Origin: Sternotherus odoratus
Lineage: Eukaryota; Chordata; Testudines; Kinosternidae
Direction of reading: 5' to 3'
Assembly: GCA_032164245.1 (NCBI GenBank)
Contig: JAVMKO010000002.1
Span: 94,439,340-94,503,339, forward strand
DNA: 64,000 nucleotides
A program made the position numbers and the translations under genes. The notes under the pieces are model-generated. The model was not told the origin of the DNA and did not search any database. It saw nothing but the letters and a program-made list of their open reading frames with translations. This document shows, piece after piece, positions 1 through 12,089 of this stretch; the first letter of the stretch is position 1; each line of letters starts with the position of its first letter.

Positions 1-610
1 GTGTTTAAACTGGTTGGGTAATAATTTGTTCCAATCTCTTTCCAATTAATCATGTTAGGATTGGGGTCTTCTTTATTCCCCTTTTTAAAGGTAGGTCCTA
101 TATTTGCCATTTTCCATTCCTCTGAGACCCTAACTGTTCTCTGAGTTCATTAAGATAATTGCTAATGGTTACAAGATTGGTTCAGCTAGTTCCTTACGTA
201 TCGTAGGGTGAATTTCATCAGGTTCTGCTGACTTGAATACACCTAACTTGTCTAAATATTCTTTAACCTGTTTTTGCATATTTTGGCTTGTGTTCCTTCC
301 CCCGTGTTAATATCATTTTAAGCATCTTGTCACCATTAACCTTTTTATTGAAGCAAAATAGGCAATAAATACATCAGCCGCCTTGATGTCATCCTTGTTT
401 AGCTCTTCTACCCAGCTCAGTAATGGACATACCTTTTCCTTCATCTTTCTCTCGTTCCTAATATTTTTCTAAAACCTCTTTTTATTGTGTTCGGTGTCCC
501 TTGCTAGATATAACTCACTTTGTGCTTTAGCTTTTGTAATTTCGCTCTTACATGCACGTACAAGCCTTTTGCACTCATCCTTAACAGATTTGTCCATGTT
601 TCCACTGCAG
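1..610 (-). mobile_element. Degenerate CR1-like LINE fragment (reverse transcriptase region)
   Basis: Reading the minus strand, broken frames give pieces typical of the CR1 ORF2 linker and RT start: a segment like SELYLARDTEHNKKRF, then AADVFIAYFAS, then SAEPDEIHPTIRKELAEP, in the order expected of a CR1 element. Several stops and frameshifts show it is dead. The fragment runs off the left edge; its 5' limit near 610 is approximate and may reach about 900. Confidence 0.75.
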
Positions 611-3600
611 GATTCCTTTGTAGTTATTTATTTATTTTGTGGGGGCGGGGGAATTATTACAGATCTCCTAATGGAACCGTATTGCTCTCTTACTATTCTT
701 CGTGTCTTTCCTTCACGTTGGGAGGCTGTTGTGCCATAAATATTGTCTTCGAGAAACTACAAGCTCTCATGGACCCCTTTTCTCAGATTTGCTACACATG
801 GCACCTAACCCCACTAGTTTTCAAAGTTTGTCTCCTTTTTTTGAAGTCCATTCTTCTTCTGCACTCCTTTTCTTTAGTCATTAAGCCTATCGTTTCATGA
901 CGACTTTCATTTAAAAAAATGATATATATAATATCTCTCTCACACTCACACTCACACCCATATTTTTCATATGGTGGAGGGAAATTCCATGTGTGTGTGT
1001 GCGAGCTCTGCTTTTCATTTTCCAGTTGTAAGTGGGCATGAGCATTTCCCAGCCATTGTTGTTGCACTGTGTTCATTTAGTAGAAATTGTTTCTGCTAAA
1101 CAAATTTTGGGGAAAGATTAGGAAATTGATTTTTCCAGCAAGGACGAATGGGAGAGAAGGCCAATCACATTGCTGCTAAGAAATGAAAATGAAAACAGAA
1201 ATCCTGCTTGAAAGAGCTACCCTAGAACAAAAATGAAAAGGAACATGATGAAGGCTATCTTCTAAAACAGTAAAGTGACTCCAAGTGAGCATTTCTTAGG
1301 TTTTGTCTACAGTCACAGTAAAGTTTCACAAGTTATATTAGTGTAACACTGCTCTCTGCCTCCTCCCTCCTTCTCCCCCCCCCCCCCCATGTGGACCATG
1401 AGTCTTGCATAAGGGATGGTCTTCCTCTCTTCTCCCCCAGCTTATTTTAAACCCTTTCCCAAGCAACATAAACAAAAAAGCCACATCAGGGATGGGAGTG
1501 GAGGTTGAGTTTACCGGTATAACTATCTCAGTTTAAACTTGATTGATGTTCCCCAACAATATTAGTACGACTAGCCTTTAAGGTTACTGCCTCAGTAAGG
1601 TAGTTAACACCTTTCCTGCAGATTGATTGGAGAGTTTTCTACAAAGCCAAGTTAAGAGGGAAGTAGAAAAAAATGTCTTTATGATAAACCAGTGCCATCC
1701 CCCTCCCCTCACAAATTAGCAAAAAAATGTTGGAAAAGCACTAAAAACGCACAACTTCCAGTTTTTTAAAGCAACAATTTTTCACACTCAGCTTGATGGT
1801 GGTAGGAAGGAAAGGAAATATATGTAATATGGGATTTATTCTTTAAATCCAACTTTTATTTCAATTGACTTTTTAATTTATATTACATCTGGTATATCTT
1901 TTAAAAATCTATTTAAAATTACATTTCAAATGTTAAGGCCTAAAATTATTGTAATTGAATAAAATAATTTAAAATAAATACAAAAATAACATTAAACTGT
2001 ACATTTGCTGCCAAGTTAAAACAACTGAATTGGTGGAAGTCACTGACTAAGGACCTGAAACTAGAATTTGTTAAAGTAATATACCAGTTTTTGACAGTAG
2101 TAGTCTTTTCTACCAGTGCAGAGAGAATATTTTCTTCATTTTGGTTTATTCAACTTGTTTACTTCAATGACTAGATCACCCAAAGTTAATAAATGAATTG
2201 AGAGTTGAAAAAGCAGGAAAGCTTTTTTTCCCCCTCTTCCAATCTTTGAATAAAAATTAGGTGTAGACTAAGGATCAGATCTATTAGTTCTAAAATCTTG
2301 ACAAACATGATAACCAGAAACAATCCATTCAGAACACTAATAATACCGCAGTTGTTTAATAATTCAATTAGTTATAATGCAAAAATTCCCCATCTATGTA
2401 TCCAGTACATTTAAGGTAGTTGTATTTTAAAAAAATTAAAATGCTGTTTTTGTGTATTTTTATTGAATTTCAGTTCCAGTCTATATGGAGCTTAATTTGT
2501 ATCATAAGTAAAAAATTAATCATCATCTAGTAAATAAGAAATGCATCATTTACCATTTTCTCGTAAAAATTAAAAAAAATAAACCTGGATAGATGCAAGT
2601 TAAGCTGTATAATTTCTTAAATAAATGTGTATTGATAGTATATCCTCCCAATTAGCAAAAAGAAGCACCGCATTTAGCATATGGGTTACATTTATTTGCA
2701 AAACAAAACGTTTTAGTGGTTGCCAGCTGATGAGAAATCAACTTTTCTTTAGGAAAATAACTAAAAAGTACAGATGCAAAACATAATTATGATGGATTAT
2801 TTAAATAAAGGCTTCCTTTTTGCTGATTTAAATAGTGATTTAAAACCAGTGATTTAAATCACCTTGATTTTAAATCAATTCACCTTGGTAAAGCTTTACT
2901 CAAGATTTCTGGATCAGTATAACCACTGGAAATCTAATTTACAGAAGAATAAGAACATGGTACCATGATTTCAAAATATGGTCAGTTATGCATGTGGTGT
3001 TCACTTCAGTTTATTTGGGAATGTTTGTGTGTTTGTATATTAAATTTACTAAATTTCCATATGTAACCCTCATCACTTTTGCCTAGTGTATCAAAATCCA
3101 TACAAGCAACTGAACTGTGTGTGCCAAGAGAGGCTGAGTTGAGGACGTTCTGAAGAACTTGGCCCATATTGTATCACTTTTAAAGTAATCTCTAAGTACT
3201 TAGAAGTCTTTATGATCTTCATTATTATGACATCTGGCTAACTTACATAGTTTTTGTTGGTCTTGCCAGCAAATGCATGTTTGGTTTCTTGTGTATGTTA
3301 TTAAAGGGACCACTTGCATGAGGATATTTTGGTTTACTTTTAGCAATAGAAGTGTTACTTTCCAAATGTATATGAATAAATAGGTGCCAACATTTTTTTA
3401 ACATTTTGGAAGCAAAAATATGGCAATCAAGTATTGATTTGTTCTTGTATTTGCTAGGATTTTTGTTAAACATTTTAAAACGCTGTGTTAAAAACACCAG
3501 ATCTGTTGTTTGCTGGGTTGTATTCAAGTTCCTATGTGAGCAGAAGCAATCTTAGCCTGTTTCATTTTGTTGGTGGAGATGGTCTGAAACCCTGGAAAAT

Positions 3601-4800
3601 GACTAAGAGACCGTAAAATTTTGAGACCATCCATCTGTTGTGGTGGACAGTCCTCACAGATTGAAGACCTCGAAGTCCTAAAAAAGCTACTAGTTAAAGG
3701 ATAATCACTGCTTTTTTCTCACCAAAGGAGAAGAAAAATAACTTGAATCGGGTTTTGAATGCTTTTACATGGATGAGTGTCTAATTTCAGGCAATGTTGT
3801 GCTCCTCATTTGAGGAGGTTAACAGTATGGTTGAAAGGAATGTAAGCCATCCTGCTAGATGCCTTCAGATGGTTTAAGGTTGCTTTAGGAAATTGTCTGC
3901 TGTCAGTGAATAGCAGTGCACAGCGATATCTGTACAGTTTCTAGTAACACTAGTGCTACTTCATTCAGAAAGGATGCATACAGAGCAAGTTTGGTATAAA
4001 CAGCACATTTATCGTCTGTTTTTTGGAGTTAGCATCTTGTTTGTTCTATGTGAGTAATCAGGTCGGCTGTTCATTTATTGGGCCCAGGTAAAACATATTT
4101 GTAGAAAATTGTCAAATGTATAAATGCACATATTTTTTTATTCACCACTATTAATTGTTTTTCTTTTGAATTAGCAAATTCTGCCTGTAACAAAATTAAG
4201 GCACATATTTAGTAGGCTTTTTTAATATTTGAATTCTTCTTTCAAGTACTTACATAATTGAGATTCTTTCTCTTTCTTTCATTTTGAACAAATACATTCT
4301 TGTTTGTGGGGAGGGGGAAGAAATTAGAAGTATGGTTGCAAAACTTGAACCTGAGGTTCTGGGGAGGATAGCTAAAAGTGTTCAGCAGTAACTAATTTTT
4401 GTGCCCCATTGCATTTCCAGTAGGGAATACTTTTTTTTGTATATTAAGCTATGCAAGTTGCACTCTCCAATCAGTGCTTGTAATTTCAGTTGGTTGACTT
4501 GACAGCGATAGTTGAGCATTCTGGTTTATGAGACAGTCTGTCTAGTCACCATATTTAATGTTAAAATGAATCACAGGAAGAGTAGAGAGGCTAGGGCAGT
4601 GGCCCTGCTTGTGTGTGTGCTTACTTTTCTGTGTACAGATGTGATCACATTACTCTGGCCTCGTTGTAGTTAATGGTCTGTATGCACACTCTAAAGCAGA
4701 CTTCGCTGAAGAAGTGAAGTGAAATTGTCGTTTGAGGGATCGGGAGGGGAGGGGCTTATGTGTGTAATGCAAGCGCACAAGGAGTCAATCTGGTTTTCTT
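611..4800. other. Intron sequence without recognised genes
   Basis: Mostly AT-rich unique-looking DNA. Low-complexity pieces: AT/CT/CACACT mix at 918-960, G/T run at 991-1002, C-run at 1374-1389. A short motif GTGATTTAAATCAC-like cluster lies at 2826-2880 and forms small inverted repeats. No splice-bounded coding segment is visible. Confidence 0.6.
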
Positions 4801-4802
4801 AA

Positions 4803-4932
4803 TTTCTTTGTGATTTACAAAGCTTTTCACTTACATGGCACCTTTCCCCTGATCATCTCAAAGCACTTCAGAGTCAATTGAGCTTGTAAGAGTAGGTAAG
4901 TGTGTATGCATTGTTTTCCTAATTTAAAAGAT
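4803..4932 (-). repeat. MIR-like SINE 3' fragment
   Basis: Contains a GGCACCTTTCCCCTGATCATC-like block followed by TCAAAGCACTT, the reverse complement of the 'aagcgctttgagatc' tail found in MIR/CORE-type SINEs. Edges approximate. Confidence 0.5.
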
Positions 4933-5632
4933 TTTGTTTTCTCTTAACAGCTGATGGGTTTGCATTTAAATACTTAGCTTGTTATAAGAAACAATGAAAC
5001 AATTCAATTTGCCTGAATAATATGGATGAGCTTTTGGGATAAACTGTGTTAGTAGTGAAGAATGAACAGATTCTCTAGTGCGTGGCTATTAACACCATAC
5101 ACACAAACCATAAATGAGGGTTAATCCTGTTCAAGTGTCTGTCATAATTGATGTGGAATGTAGAGAATAATAAATAACGGGCAGTGATGTAATAGGGCTC
5201 AGTTATAGAAGGGAGGGAATATTCATAATACCTCAGGTTTTCCCCTTTTTCTATATTATGAATAATTTATTCACTAGTGGAAACAAAGTACAATTATTTT
5301 TGTTCCCCTGTTCCTCACTGCCATGTACTATAATCCCATTTATAGACCAGGTGCTTCAGTTACTCACCTCTAATTTTGAGAGGGTTATGCAAAGTTGCAT
5401 TAGTTGTTTGCTTAGTGAGGAAACTGTATTTATCCCTGCTAGAAAGGAGACTGGAGACTAGAGTGTTTAGATACAAATTGGTTTTTTTCCCCTGGAAATC
5501 CTGAATATAGATAGAAATTATTTAATATAGTGCACGAATATTAAAATAACAAATTGTATAAATAAAACAATTGGCTATTGGGCTGGATTTGCACTATGAT
5601 AATTAAAGGAGTGGAAAACAGTGCCCATTCCC

Positions 5633-5862
5633 CCAGCACTGTTCCACCTCAGGTATCCTGTCCCGCAGGCAGCCAGGCCCTGCTCCCCCCCAGCCTGGAG
5701 AGAGACTGCCTAGCTCTTGCTTCTCAGCCCTTTCATCAGGGCCAGCTGTGACCTGATTGGGCTGGCCACAGCTGTGGCTACTACTCTACTCAGCCTGGGT
5801 TTTTCTGCTTTCCACAGCCCTCTCCAGGGCTGCTTTTAACCCCCAGTTTGAGAACCAATGCA
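5633..5862. mobile_element. GC-rich fragment ending in a hAT-type terminal repeat
   Basis: GC-rich block in AT-rich surroundings ending at 5846-5862 in CAGTTTGAGAACCAATG, the same terminal repeat seen at the right ends of the elements at 22795-23558 and 53988-54282. The left end is not identifiable, so it is probably truncated. Confidence 0.5.
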
Positions 5863-6288
5863 TTAACGCGTCTTCTACTTACTTAGGGGAGGCAGAGGGC
5901 ACATAAGAAACAAAGCATTGTACAACCTAAAGCATAGACCCAGATTTTATAATTAATTGAAATTCATTAAACTTCCTAAAGCTGGTGTTTATCAAAGCTG
6001 CACTAAAAGGATAATATCAACAGATAAAAAAATAATTAATGCAGGAATGAAATGCTGAAATTATAGGAGCAAAAATATTCTAGAAAATTAAAACCCCATT
6101 GAAACTAAACAAAACAAACACAAAAAGCTACAACAGTTGACCAGAGAATTCACTCAAGCTATATTTACTTGGCCTTAGGAGGTAAAAGAAAGCCAGTGAT
6201 TAACAGTATGCTGAAGCATTAGGAAACGAGGAGAGGGGGATACGCTGTAGGAGCTTCGGGCATTGTGTATTTTCTTCTGTATGGCAAT

Positions 6289-6460
6289 ATTGGGGAGAAG
6301 AAGGATGACCCAGTGGTTCGGGCCCTGACCTGGACTTGGGGGGGCCACAGGGTTCACTCTCCTGCTGTACCATAGACTTCCCATGTGGCTAGGGGCAAAT
6401 TACTTAACATCTCTGTGCCTCCATTCCTTATCTGTAAAATGGGGATCCTGGAAAGCAAAT
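6289..6460 (+). repeat. MIR SINE
   Basis: Shows the MIR order: CAGTGGTTCGGGCC start (tRNA-like), GGTTCACTCTCCTGCTGTACCA box, then GGGGCAAATTACTTAACATC, CTGTGCCTCC and ATCTGTAAAATGGGGAT. This is a remembered consensus, and the match is clear over about 150 bp. Confidence 0.8.
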
Positions 6461-6542
6461 GGCCATGACTGGGATAAAACCTCCCATTGAAACATCATGA
6501 AAAATGATGTTCCTTCGAGTGAGTCAGTCACAGGAAACACTC

Positions 6543-6723
6543 ACAGACGTATGGCACCTTAGAGACTAACACATTTATTTCAGCATAAGCTTTTGTAGGC
6601 TATGAAAGCGTATGCTGAAATACATTTGTTAGTCTCTAAGGGTGCCACAAGTTCTCCTATTCTTTTTACAGATACAGACTGATATGGCTGCTACTCTGAA
6701 ACCTGTCACAGACATATATGGCA
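6543..6723. repeat. Fold-back copy of the GATGAAGTGGGC/GCCCACGAAAGC repeat family with flanking direct repeat
   Basis: A minus-oriented arm (6553-6590, GGCACCTTAGAGACTAACAC then TTTCAGCATAAGC) faces a plus-oriented arm (6608-6646) that continues through AGATACAGACTGATATGGCT to about 6706. The unit is bracketed by similar direct repeats, CACAGACGTATGGCA (6543-6557) and CACAGACATATATGGCA (6707-6723), resembling a target-site duplication of about 15-17 bp. A plus-oriented copy occurs at 24637-24768. Confidence 0.7.
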
Positions 6724-7440
6724 GTATTGAACTCCCAACCTTTAACTCTGTCCAGCAGTTGAGAGGCACAGTCAATATGCCAAACAAAACATTTTGATAG
6801 GCTACATGTAATTTTACTGGGTATATGTGTGGCAAGTAAATCACCTCAGGCTATCATCTCTGAAGACCTTATAAGCTAACTAGGGTGAGACTTGATCAGT
6901 ACTTGGATAGGATACCTAGAAAGAAAAATCAGCCACTACAAGATTCAGTTTAGTAGATATTTTGTTTCCGAATTAATAAGCCAGTGCCCCAATATGGTAT
7001 TAATGTCAAGAGGTCACAGATACAAGTGCAGATAAGTAAGTGGGTTAAATTTTAATTCTGAATGGCTGTATAGGTGAACACAAGGAACTTCAACTTGATG
7101 TAGTGGAATAGAGAGAGGTAGGTTAAGGAAGGAAAGGAGAAAAAGTGATGGTTGGAGCAGCTGATAGGATCAAGGGTTGGTGCTTTTTAGTATGGTGGAG
7201 ATCAGGGCATATTTGTATTTTGAGGTGAGTGGGATAGAAAAAGAGTAAAAGGTTGAGGATAAGGGCAGCAGTATGTTTGGGTGAGGACAGATAAAGTAGT
7301 AGCTAGGCTAGGGAAGACTCGAAATTCAAAAATCCTTTTCTGATCATATTTCAATTCCATGACTGAATGCAGGTTGTGTTATTGTTAATGCAGGTTACTG
7401 CTATCAGAGGCAACATCCCTGCTCCCACAGGGTTTACTAT
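6724..7440. other. Intron sequence, nothing recognised
   Basis: Unique-looking AT-rich DNA. I see no repeat family or coding signal. Confidence 0.5.
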
Positions 7441-7441
7441 A

Positions 7442-7568
7442 GGAAAAGATATTGAAGTTATGTTTGGGTTAACACGTTAGCTAACCCTGACCTTTCCCTA
7501 GTGTAGACACAGGTTAACATCTTTTACCTTGATTTAGCTGGTCTACCTCTTTTCCTAATGTAGACACA
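7442..7568. repeat. DNA-transposon (MITE) fragment
   Basis: Contains TGGGTTAACACGTTAGCTAACC, CTAGTGTAGACAC and a second TAATGTAGACACA; the 'GTGTAGACA' end motif is the terminal sequence of a hAT-like MITE family also seen at 20773-21030 and 28714-29043. No target duplication is visible. Confidence 0.4.
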
Positions 7569-8564
7569 TCCCGTGAGAAGCAAAACAGCTTCTTTGCTGG
7601 CTATAGGGTAATAGACCACAAAGTGGCAGATCATTAAGGAACTTGCATGAGGTCAGTCTTTCCTTCCCCAGTCCCCAGGTCCCGATCCAAGAAAGCCCAA
7701 AACAAGGGCATATGCAGTAGTCTCTACTCTTGATTCTTTGGGGCAGTAGTTCCAATCCCAAAGGGAGTGAACGTGCATTTTTTTCATAATTCCAAAAAGG
7801 CCAGGAAAGGGCCAAGATTGAGTTGAACTGGCTGAGTCAGCTTTTCATAAAAACTCCCTTCTAGATGGAGTCAGCAAATTCTGAAATCCTGTTTATCAGT
7901 CCCAATTAATTCATGTGTAGACCTTCACAATGTTACAATAAACAGAGGTGATAAGCAGTACCTCTCCTTTATTCTATGATCTAATCACCCCCAATGTTGT
8001 AAAGCTTTTCAGACTATAACAGTCCTCAGAGTATTTTATTGTATTCATAAAACTGACCTCCTATCTAGGTGATTCATTAATCCATGTTTTGTGTGAACAA
8101 TATGTGGTTGGCATGTACTTTCCATTTGAAAGTGGGGATGTGAACTTTTGCTGAGTCACGAAAAATCACTTTAGTGAGTTAGCTTTTGGTATCACAGAAC
8201 AGTTGAGCAGTAACATTGTAAAAGCTTTTAATGAAAGGAGGTTGAAATTATGGGGACTGCTCTCAAGTGACTGGACTGGATAATGAAGTTAAGAGGGGGA
8301 CACAGCCCTGCCCAGATTAGAGATTTTGAATCTATCCACACCAACGACTTTATAGTTTACAAAGAAAGATTTTTTTTTTAAAAAAATCTGATTCAGAGCC
8401 AGAATAATAATGTAAATGTCTTTCATGGAATCTCATCAGGTTTTAAATCCCAAGTGTCTGATATTAATATAAAAATAATTTTAGAGTTGTAAATAAATGG
8501 CCCAGTCTCAGCTGGTGCAATGCTTAAGCCTTCAGTTTTATTGAGAGTCTGGCTAATGGTTTCT
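7569..8564. other. Intron sequence, nothing recognised
   Basis: No repeat or gene signal seen except an A/T run near 8370-8385. Confidence 0.45.
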
Positions 8565-8572
8565 GTTTAGGT

Positions 8573-9070
8573 CAAGGGTTGGCAACCTGCGGCCAGTGTG
8601 CCAAAGGCGGCACGCGAGCTGATTTTTAGTTGCACTCTGCTGCCAGACTGGGTCCATCCGCTGGCCCTGCTCAACCCACTGCCGGCCTGGGGTGGGTTCT
8701 GGGCTCTACCGGCTCTGCTCCTGGCCTCGGCCCAGCGCTCTGCAGCCACGCCCAGCTGTGGCCCACTGGCCCCAGCCTGGGGCAGTGAGGGGTGCAAATA
8801 GGGGGAAGAAGGGAGAACTCAGCAAGGAAAAGCAGAGACAAGGATCACACTAAACTGATAAGATCTGCATTTTAATTTAATTTTACATGAAGCTTCTTAA
8901 ACATTTTAGAAACCTTATTTACCTCATACACAACAATAGTTTAATTCTACAATATAGACTTAGAGAGATCTTCTAAAAACGTTAAAATGTATTACTGGCA
9001 TGCAAAACCTTGAATTACAGTGAATAAATAAAGACTTGGCACACCACTTCTAAAAGGTTGCTCACCCCTG
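8573..9070 (-). mobile_element. Non-autonomous hAT element (family A)
   Basis: Ends CAAGGGTTGGCAACC and GGTTGCTCACCCCTG are inverted repeats. Flanks GTTTAGGT (8565-8572) and GTCTAGGA (9071-9078) match at 6 of 8 positions, an eroded 8-bp target duplication. Internal AT-rich part is the reverse complement of the element at 39692-39973, which is shorter. The 5' half (8573-8800) is GC-rich and low complexity. No transposase frame. Confidence 0.8.
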
Positions 9071-9208
9071 GTCTAGGAACACTATTTCCTAATGGAAGCT
9101 TAGTGAAGTTTTTGTCATTTTACTGTGAATGCCTTTCCCTCCTTTATGGTGTGTTTATTGATAAATCAGTTATACCATCACTGGTCATGCTTTGTGTTGT
9201 TTTTACTG

Positions 9209-10420
9209 TGTGTTTTACTTCATCGCCTTCTTCTCTGCATGTATTCTTTACTTTGATTTAAATAAGCTGAGACTTTGGGGAATCATTGCCTGGGTGGTCT
9301 CCAGTTCCACCCTCTGTTGGTATTTTATGTTATGGATCAGCGTCTGCTGATAGCATCCTTACTTCCATCTCCCCTGCAAGTTCTGCCTTGTGTCCTTAAC
9401 TGTTACCATGGAGACTGCTAGCTACTATTCTCACTCCTCCTTCTCCTCGCTACTAGAGCTCCTGCAGCAGTTATCGTCCTTTTCATTAATGTCATCATTT
9501 TTGTACAAATCTTGTTTTCCAGTGTCCTTACAATTGAAAAATGTTGTTACATGGCCGCAGTTTACTACATTTATATTTCCGAATGGGTGTAGATACAAAT
9601 TTTTGTAGCACACAGAATTTTTGGTTATGAGGTGGAGGTGATTAGGTGGAGGGATATTATCTTAACTATTAGCTGGTTTGGATTTGTGTTAATGGCTGAG
9701 TTACTTATTAGAGTTATATTTTTTGTAATGTGAATTGACTGGTATATTTACCAAAAGAAGAAAAAAAAACAAAAAACCAGTGTGTTAAAACTCAAGATAG
9801 CCCCTAAAATTGAGGTTTGTTTTAAAATGACAAATTTGGTTTAAATATGCCCTTGTGCAAATTAAATTTTTCATATGAAGAGATGAAAAAAGAATCAACT
9901 CTGTTTTATCCTTTTAAGTCTGAGAAGGCTTGTTGCACAATGCATCACCATTAAGATAGTTCTTTGTACGCGGCTTTGTATTTTCACACTTTGTGGCATG
10001 TGGACGCTATCCTGGTTGCCTGCTTTCCTGACCTGAATAGGGTAGTTTAACTTGTGTGGGTACACAGATCATGTGTGCTTAATTTATTTCCATACTCCCT
10101 GTTCTTGGGCAATGGTGCTGCACTTGATGAAGTTGGCGGATGCTGGCACCTTGTTTCACTAGCAGCTTCATAAGGGTGCATTTACACTGCTCCTATAATA
10201 TAAGTACTAGTGTTTCTAGTGTGGATGCACCTTGGAAGTTTTCCCTCTTCCATCAGAGCAATAAATTCTCGTGATTTTTCCAGTATCAAGAGCTTGTTGT
10301 GAACCAGGTAAGGAACTCCTATATTTGTATCTGCATGAATTTCTCATTTAGCGCTGTTTGTTTCAGTTTAAATCAAAGTAAAGAATACATGCAGAGAAGA
10401 AGGCGATGAAGTAAAACACA
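9209..10420. repeat. Perfect 54-bp inverted repeat (9209-9262 and 10367-10420) bracketing 1,104 bp
   Basis: The left arm and the reverse complement of the right arm are identical over all 54 positions by direct reading (left arm begins TGTGTTTTACTTCATCGCCT and ends TTGATTTAAA). The sequence between has no recognised gene or repeat. The right arm ends exactly where a 26-bp tandem duplication and CR1 sequence begin. Confidence 0.95.
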
Positions 10421-10472
10421 GGACTGCAAGGGACCTCAGGAGGTCAGGACTGCAAGGGACCTCAGGAGGTCA
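10421..10472. repeat. 26-bp perfect tandem duplication at a CR1 end
   Basis: GGACTGCAAGGGACCTCAGG plus AGGTCA is repeated twice with no mismatch. The unit is CR1 3'-region sequence (minus orientation), so the duplication arose in or after the CR1 insertion. Confidence 0.95.
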
Positions 10473-10735
10473 TCTAGTCCAACCCCCTCCCCTGCTCAAA
10501 GCAGGACCAATCCCCAACTAAGTCATCCCAGCCGGGCTTTGTCAAACCTGACCTTAAAGATATATAAGGAAGGAGATTCTACCACCTCCCTAGGTAACCC
10601 ATTCCAGTGCTTCACCACCCTCCTAGTGAAAAAGTGTTTCCTAATATCCAACCTAAACCTTCCACACTGCAACTTGAGACCATTACTTCTTGTTCTGTCA
10701 TCTGGTACCACTGAGAATAGATTAGCTTCATTAGG
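10421..10735 (-). mobile_element. CR1 LINE 3' fragment (ORF2 C-terminus and tail)
   Basis: The minus strand encodes a 62-codon open stretch with the CR1 ORF2 C-terminal signature: [19 protein letters not shown] followed by [19 protein letters not shown]. The plus-strand text has TCTAGTCCAACCCCCTCCCC and the rest of the CR1 3' region. The usual terminal octamer repeats are missing: the element ends abruptly at the inverted-repeat arm. Confidence 0.9.
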
Positions 10736-11561
10736 AAGCTATTTCATCAGAGGTGTTATACAGATATTTCAAAATATTTCCCCTGCTCCTCTCTTTCTTA
10801 GTGTAAAATGAATAGGTATTCACAGTTAAGCCAAAACAAAAATCATCTCTTCAAACAGTGTTATACAAATATTTACTTATCTGCAAAGCTGCATTTAAAT
10901 CCATTTAAAAACTATATTAAATCCTGATTCCGCTGAAGTCAATGACAAACTATTGATTTCAGTAGGTCCAGTTTCACTCTAGGTGTCTGTCCTAAATGAG
11001 TGCCTCCAATGTTACAGCAGTTGTGCCTCATCTGGGAGTAACAATTCTGATTTCTCTCGCTTTCTTCCAGATTCTCCAGCAAAGATAAGTTAATGATGGT
11101 TTCTGGTCAGTGTCTTTTTTTTGTTGTCCCTGCTGGTTGCATTGTGCATGTGGGTTCCCCACTGTGAGCTGGAACTTTTGCCCACTAAAAGCCATAATGA
11201 AGTGTCTGCCCAGTGATGTGGTACCTGAGTCCTCTGCCACATGTTTCCATAAAAATCTGTATTTGTCTCATGTCTGGTTTTTACCTTCTTTGATGGTTAA
11301 GAATATTGGGAGAAAGCAAGTCTGGCTTTGTTGTTTACTCAGTGCTACAGTGTGATTCTACCAGTTTAGCTTTCTGAAGGGTAGTAGTAGATCTCAAGAG
11401 TGATTGCAAGTTATGTTGGGTTTCTGTTTCCATTATTAAAACAAGACAGTGTGGAACTTTTTCTTCATCTCTTGGTTCATTTCTTTTGGTTTTTTGCTCT
11501 GTACTCATCTCATTGGGTTTGGTATTTTAACTGCTCTCTTGTTTCTAGCTTCTCTCTCTCT
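10736..11561. other. Intron sequence; minor repeat traces
   Basis: A short GATTCCGCTGAAGTCAATGA block at 10925-10944 resembles a dispersed 'tgaagtcaatgg' repeat. A TC run lies at 11551-11567. Otherwise nothing recognised. Confidence 0.45.
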
Positions 11562-11569
11562 CTCTCTGG

Positions 11570-12089
11570 GTATGGTTAGACTGGCGCTTTGCAGCACTAA
11601 AACCCTCCATTAGCGCTATAATTATCTGACCCTACACACTTGCAAGTCACATTTTGTGCATTTAGTCACCCTTCAAAGCGCAAGTATAAAACCACCTCTC
11701 CAAGAGTCAGAAGGCTTTTAGCGTATTCCCTGTAGCGTGTTAGGGACAGTGTATACAGTCAATTTCACGATAAGCCAGCGGTTTAAAAAAAAACAAAAAA
11801 AACCTGACCCCCCCCTGTGCCCCGGCCCCAGTCCCCGCAGCGGGCGGGCTGCCGGGTGCACCCCAGTCCCCGCTGCGGGCGGGCTGCCGGGTCCGCCCGG
11901 GTCCCCGCCGCTGCGGGCGGGCTGCCGGGTCCCCCCCGTCCCCGGGGACAGGGGACCGGGGCGAACCCGGCAGACTGCCCGCAGCGGCGGAGACCTGGCT
12001 TCAATGTGCACAGCCTCTAGCGCAACACCTGTTGTGCTAAATAGGAAAGCGCTATAAAAAAACGCGCTACAATCGGTAGTCTAATCATA
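11570..12089 (+). mobile_element. DNA transposon family B, copy 1 (GC-rich core)
   Basis: Left end GTATGGTTAGACTGGCGCTT and right end GTAGTCTAATCATA are inverted repeats, nearly identical to copy 2 (18481-19303). The core at 11815-11995 has about three tandem units of 35-38 bp containing GGGCGGGCTGCCGGGT. Target duplication not recognisable. Open frames in the core are repeat artefacts. Confidence 0.8.

Noticed and set aside
10284..10307. A 24-nt microexon-like segment with TTTTTCCAG acceptor and CAG|GTAAGG donor
   Set aside because: Inserted in the JARID2 reading phase it would introduce a TGA stop, and nothing corresponds to it in the known protein; probably chance.
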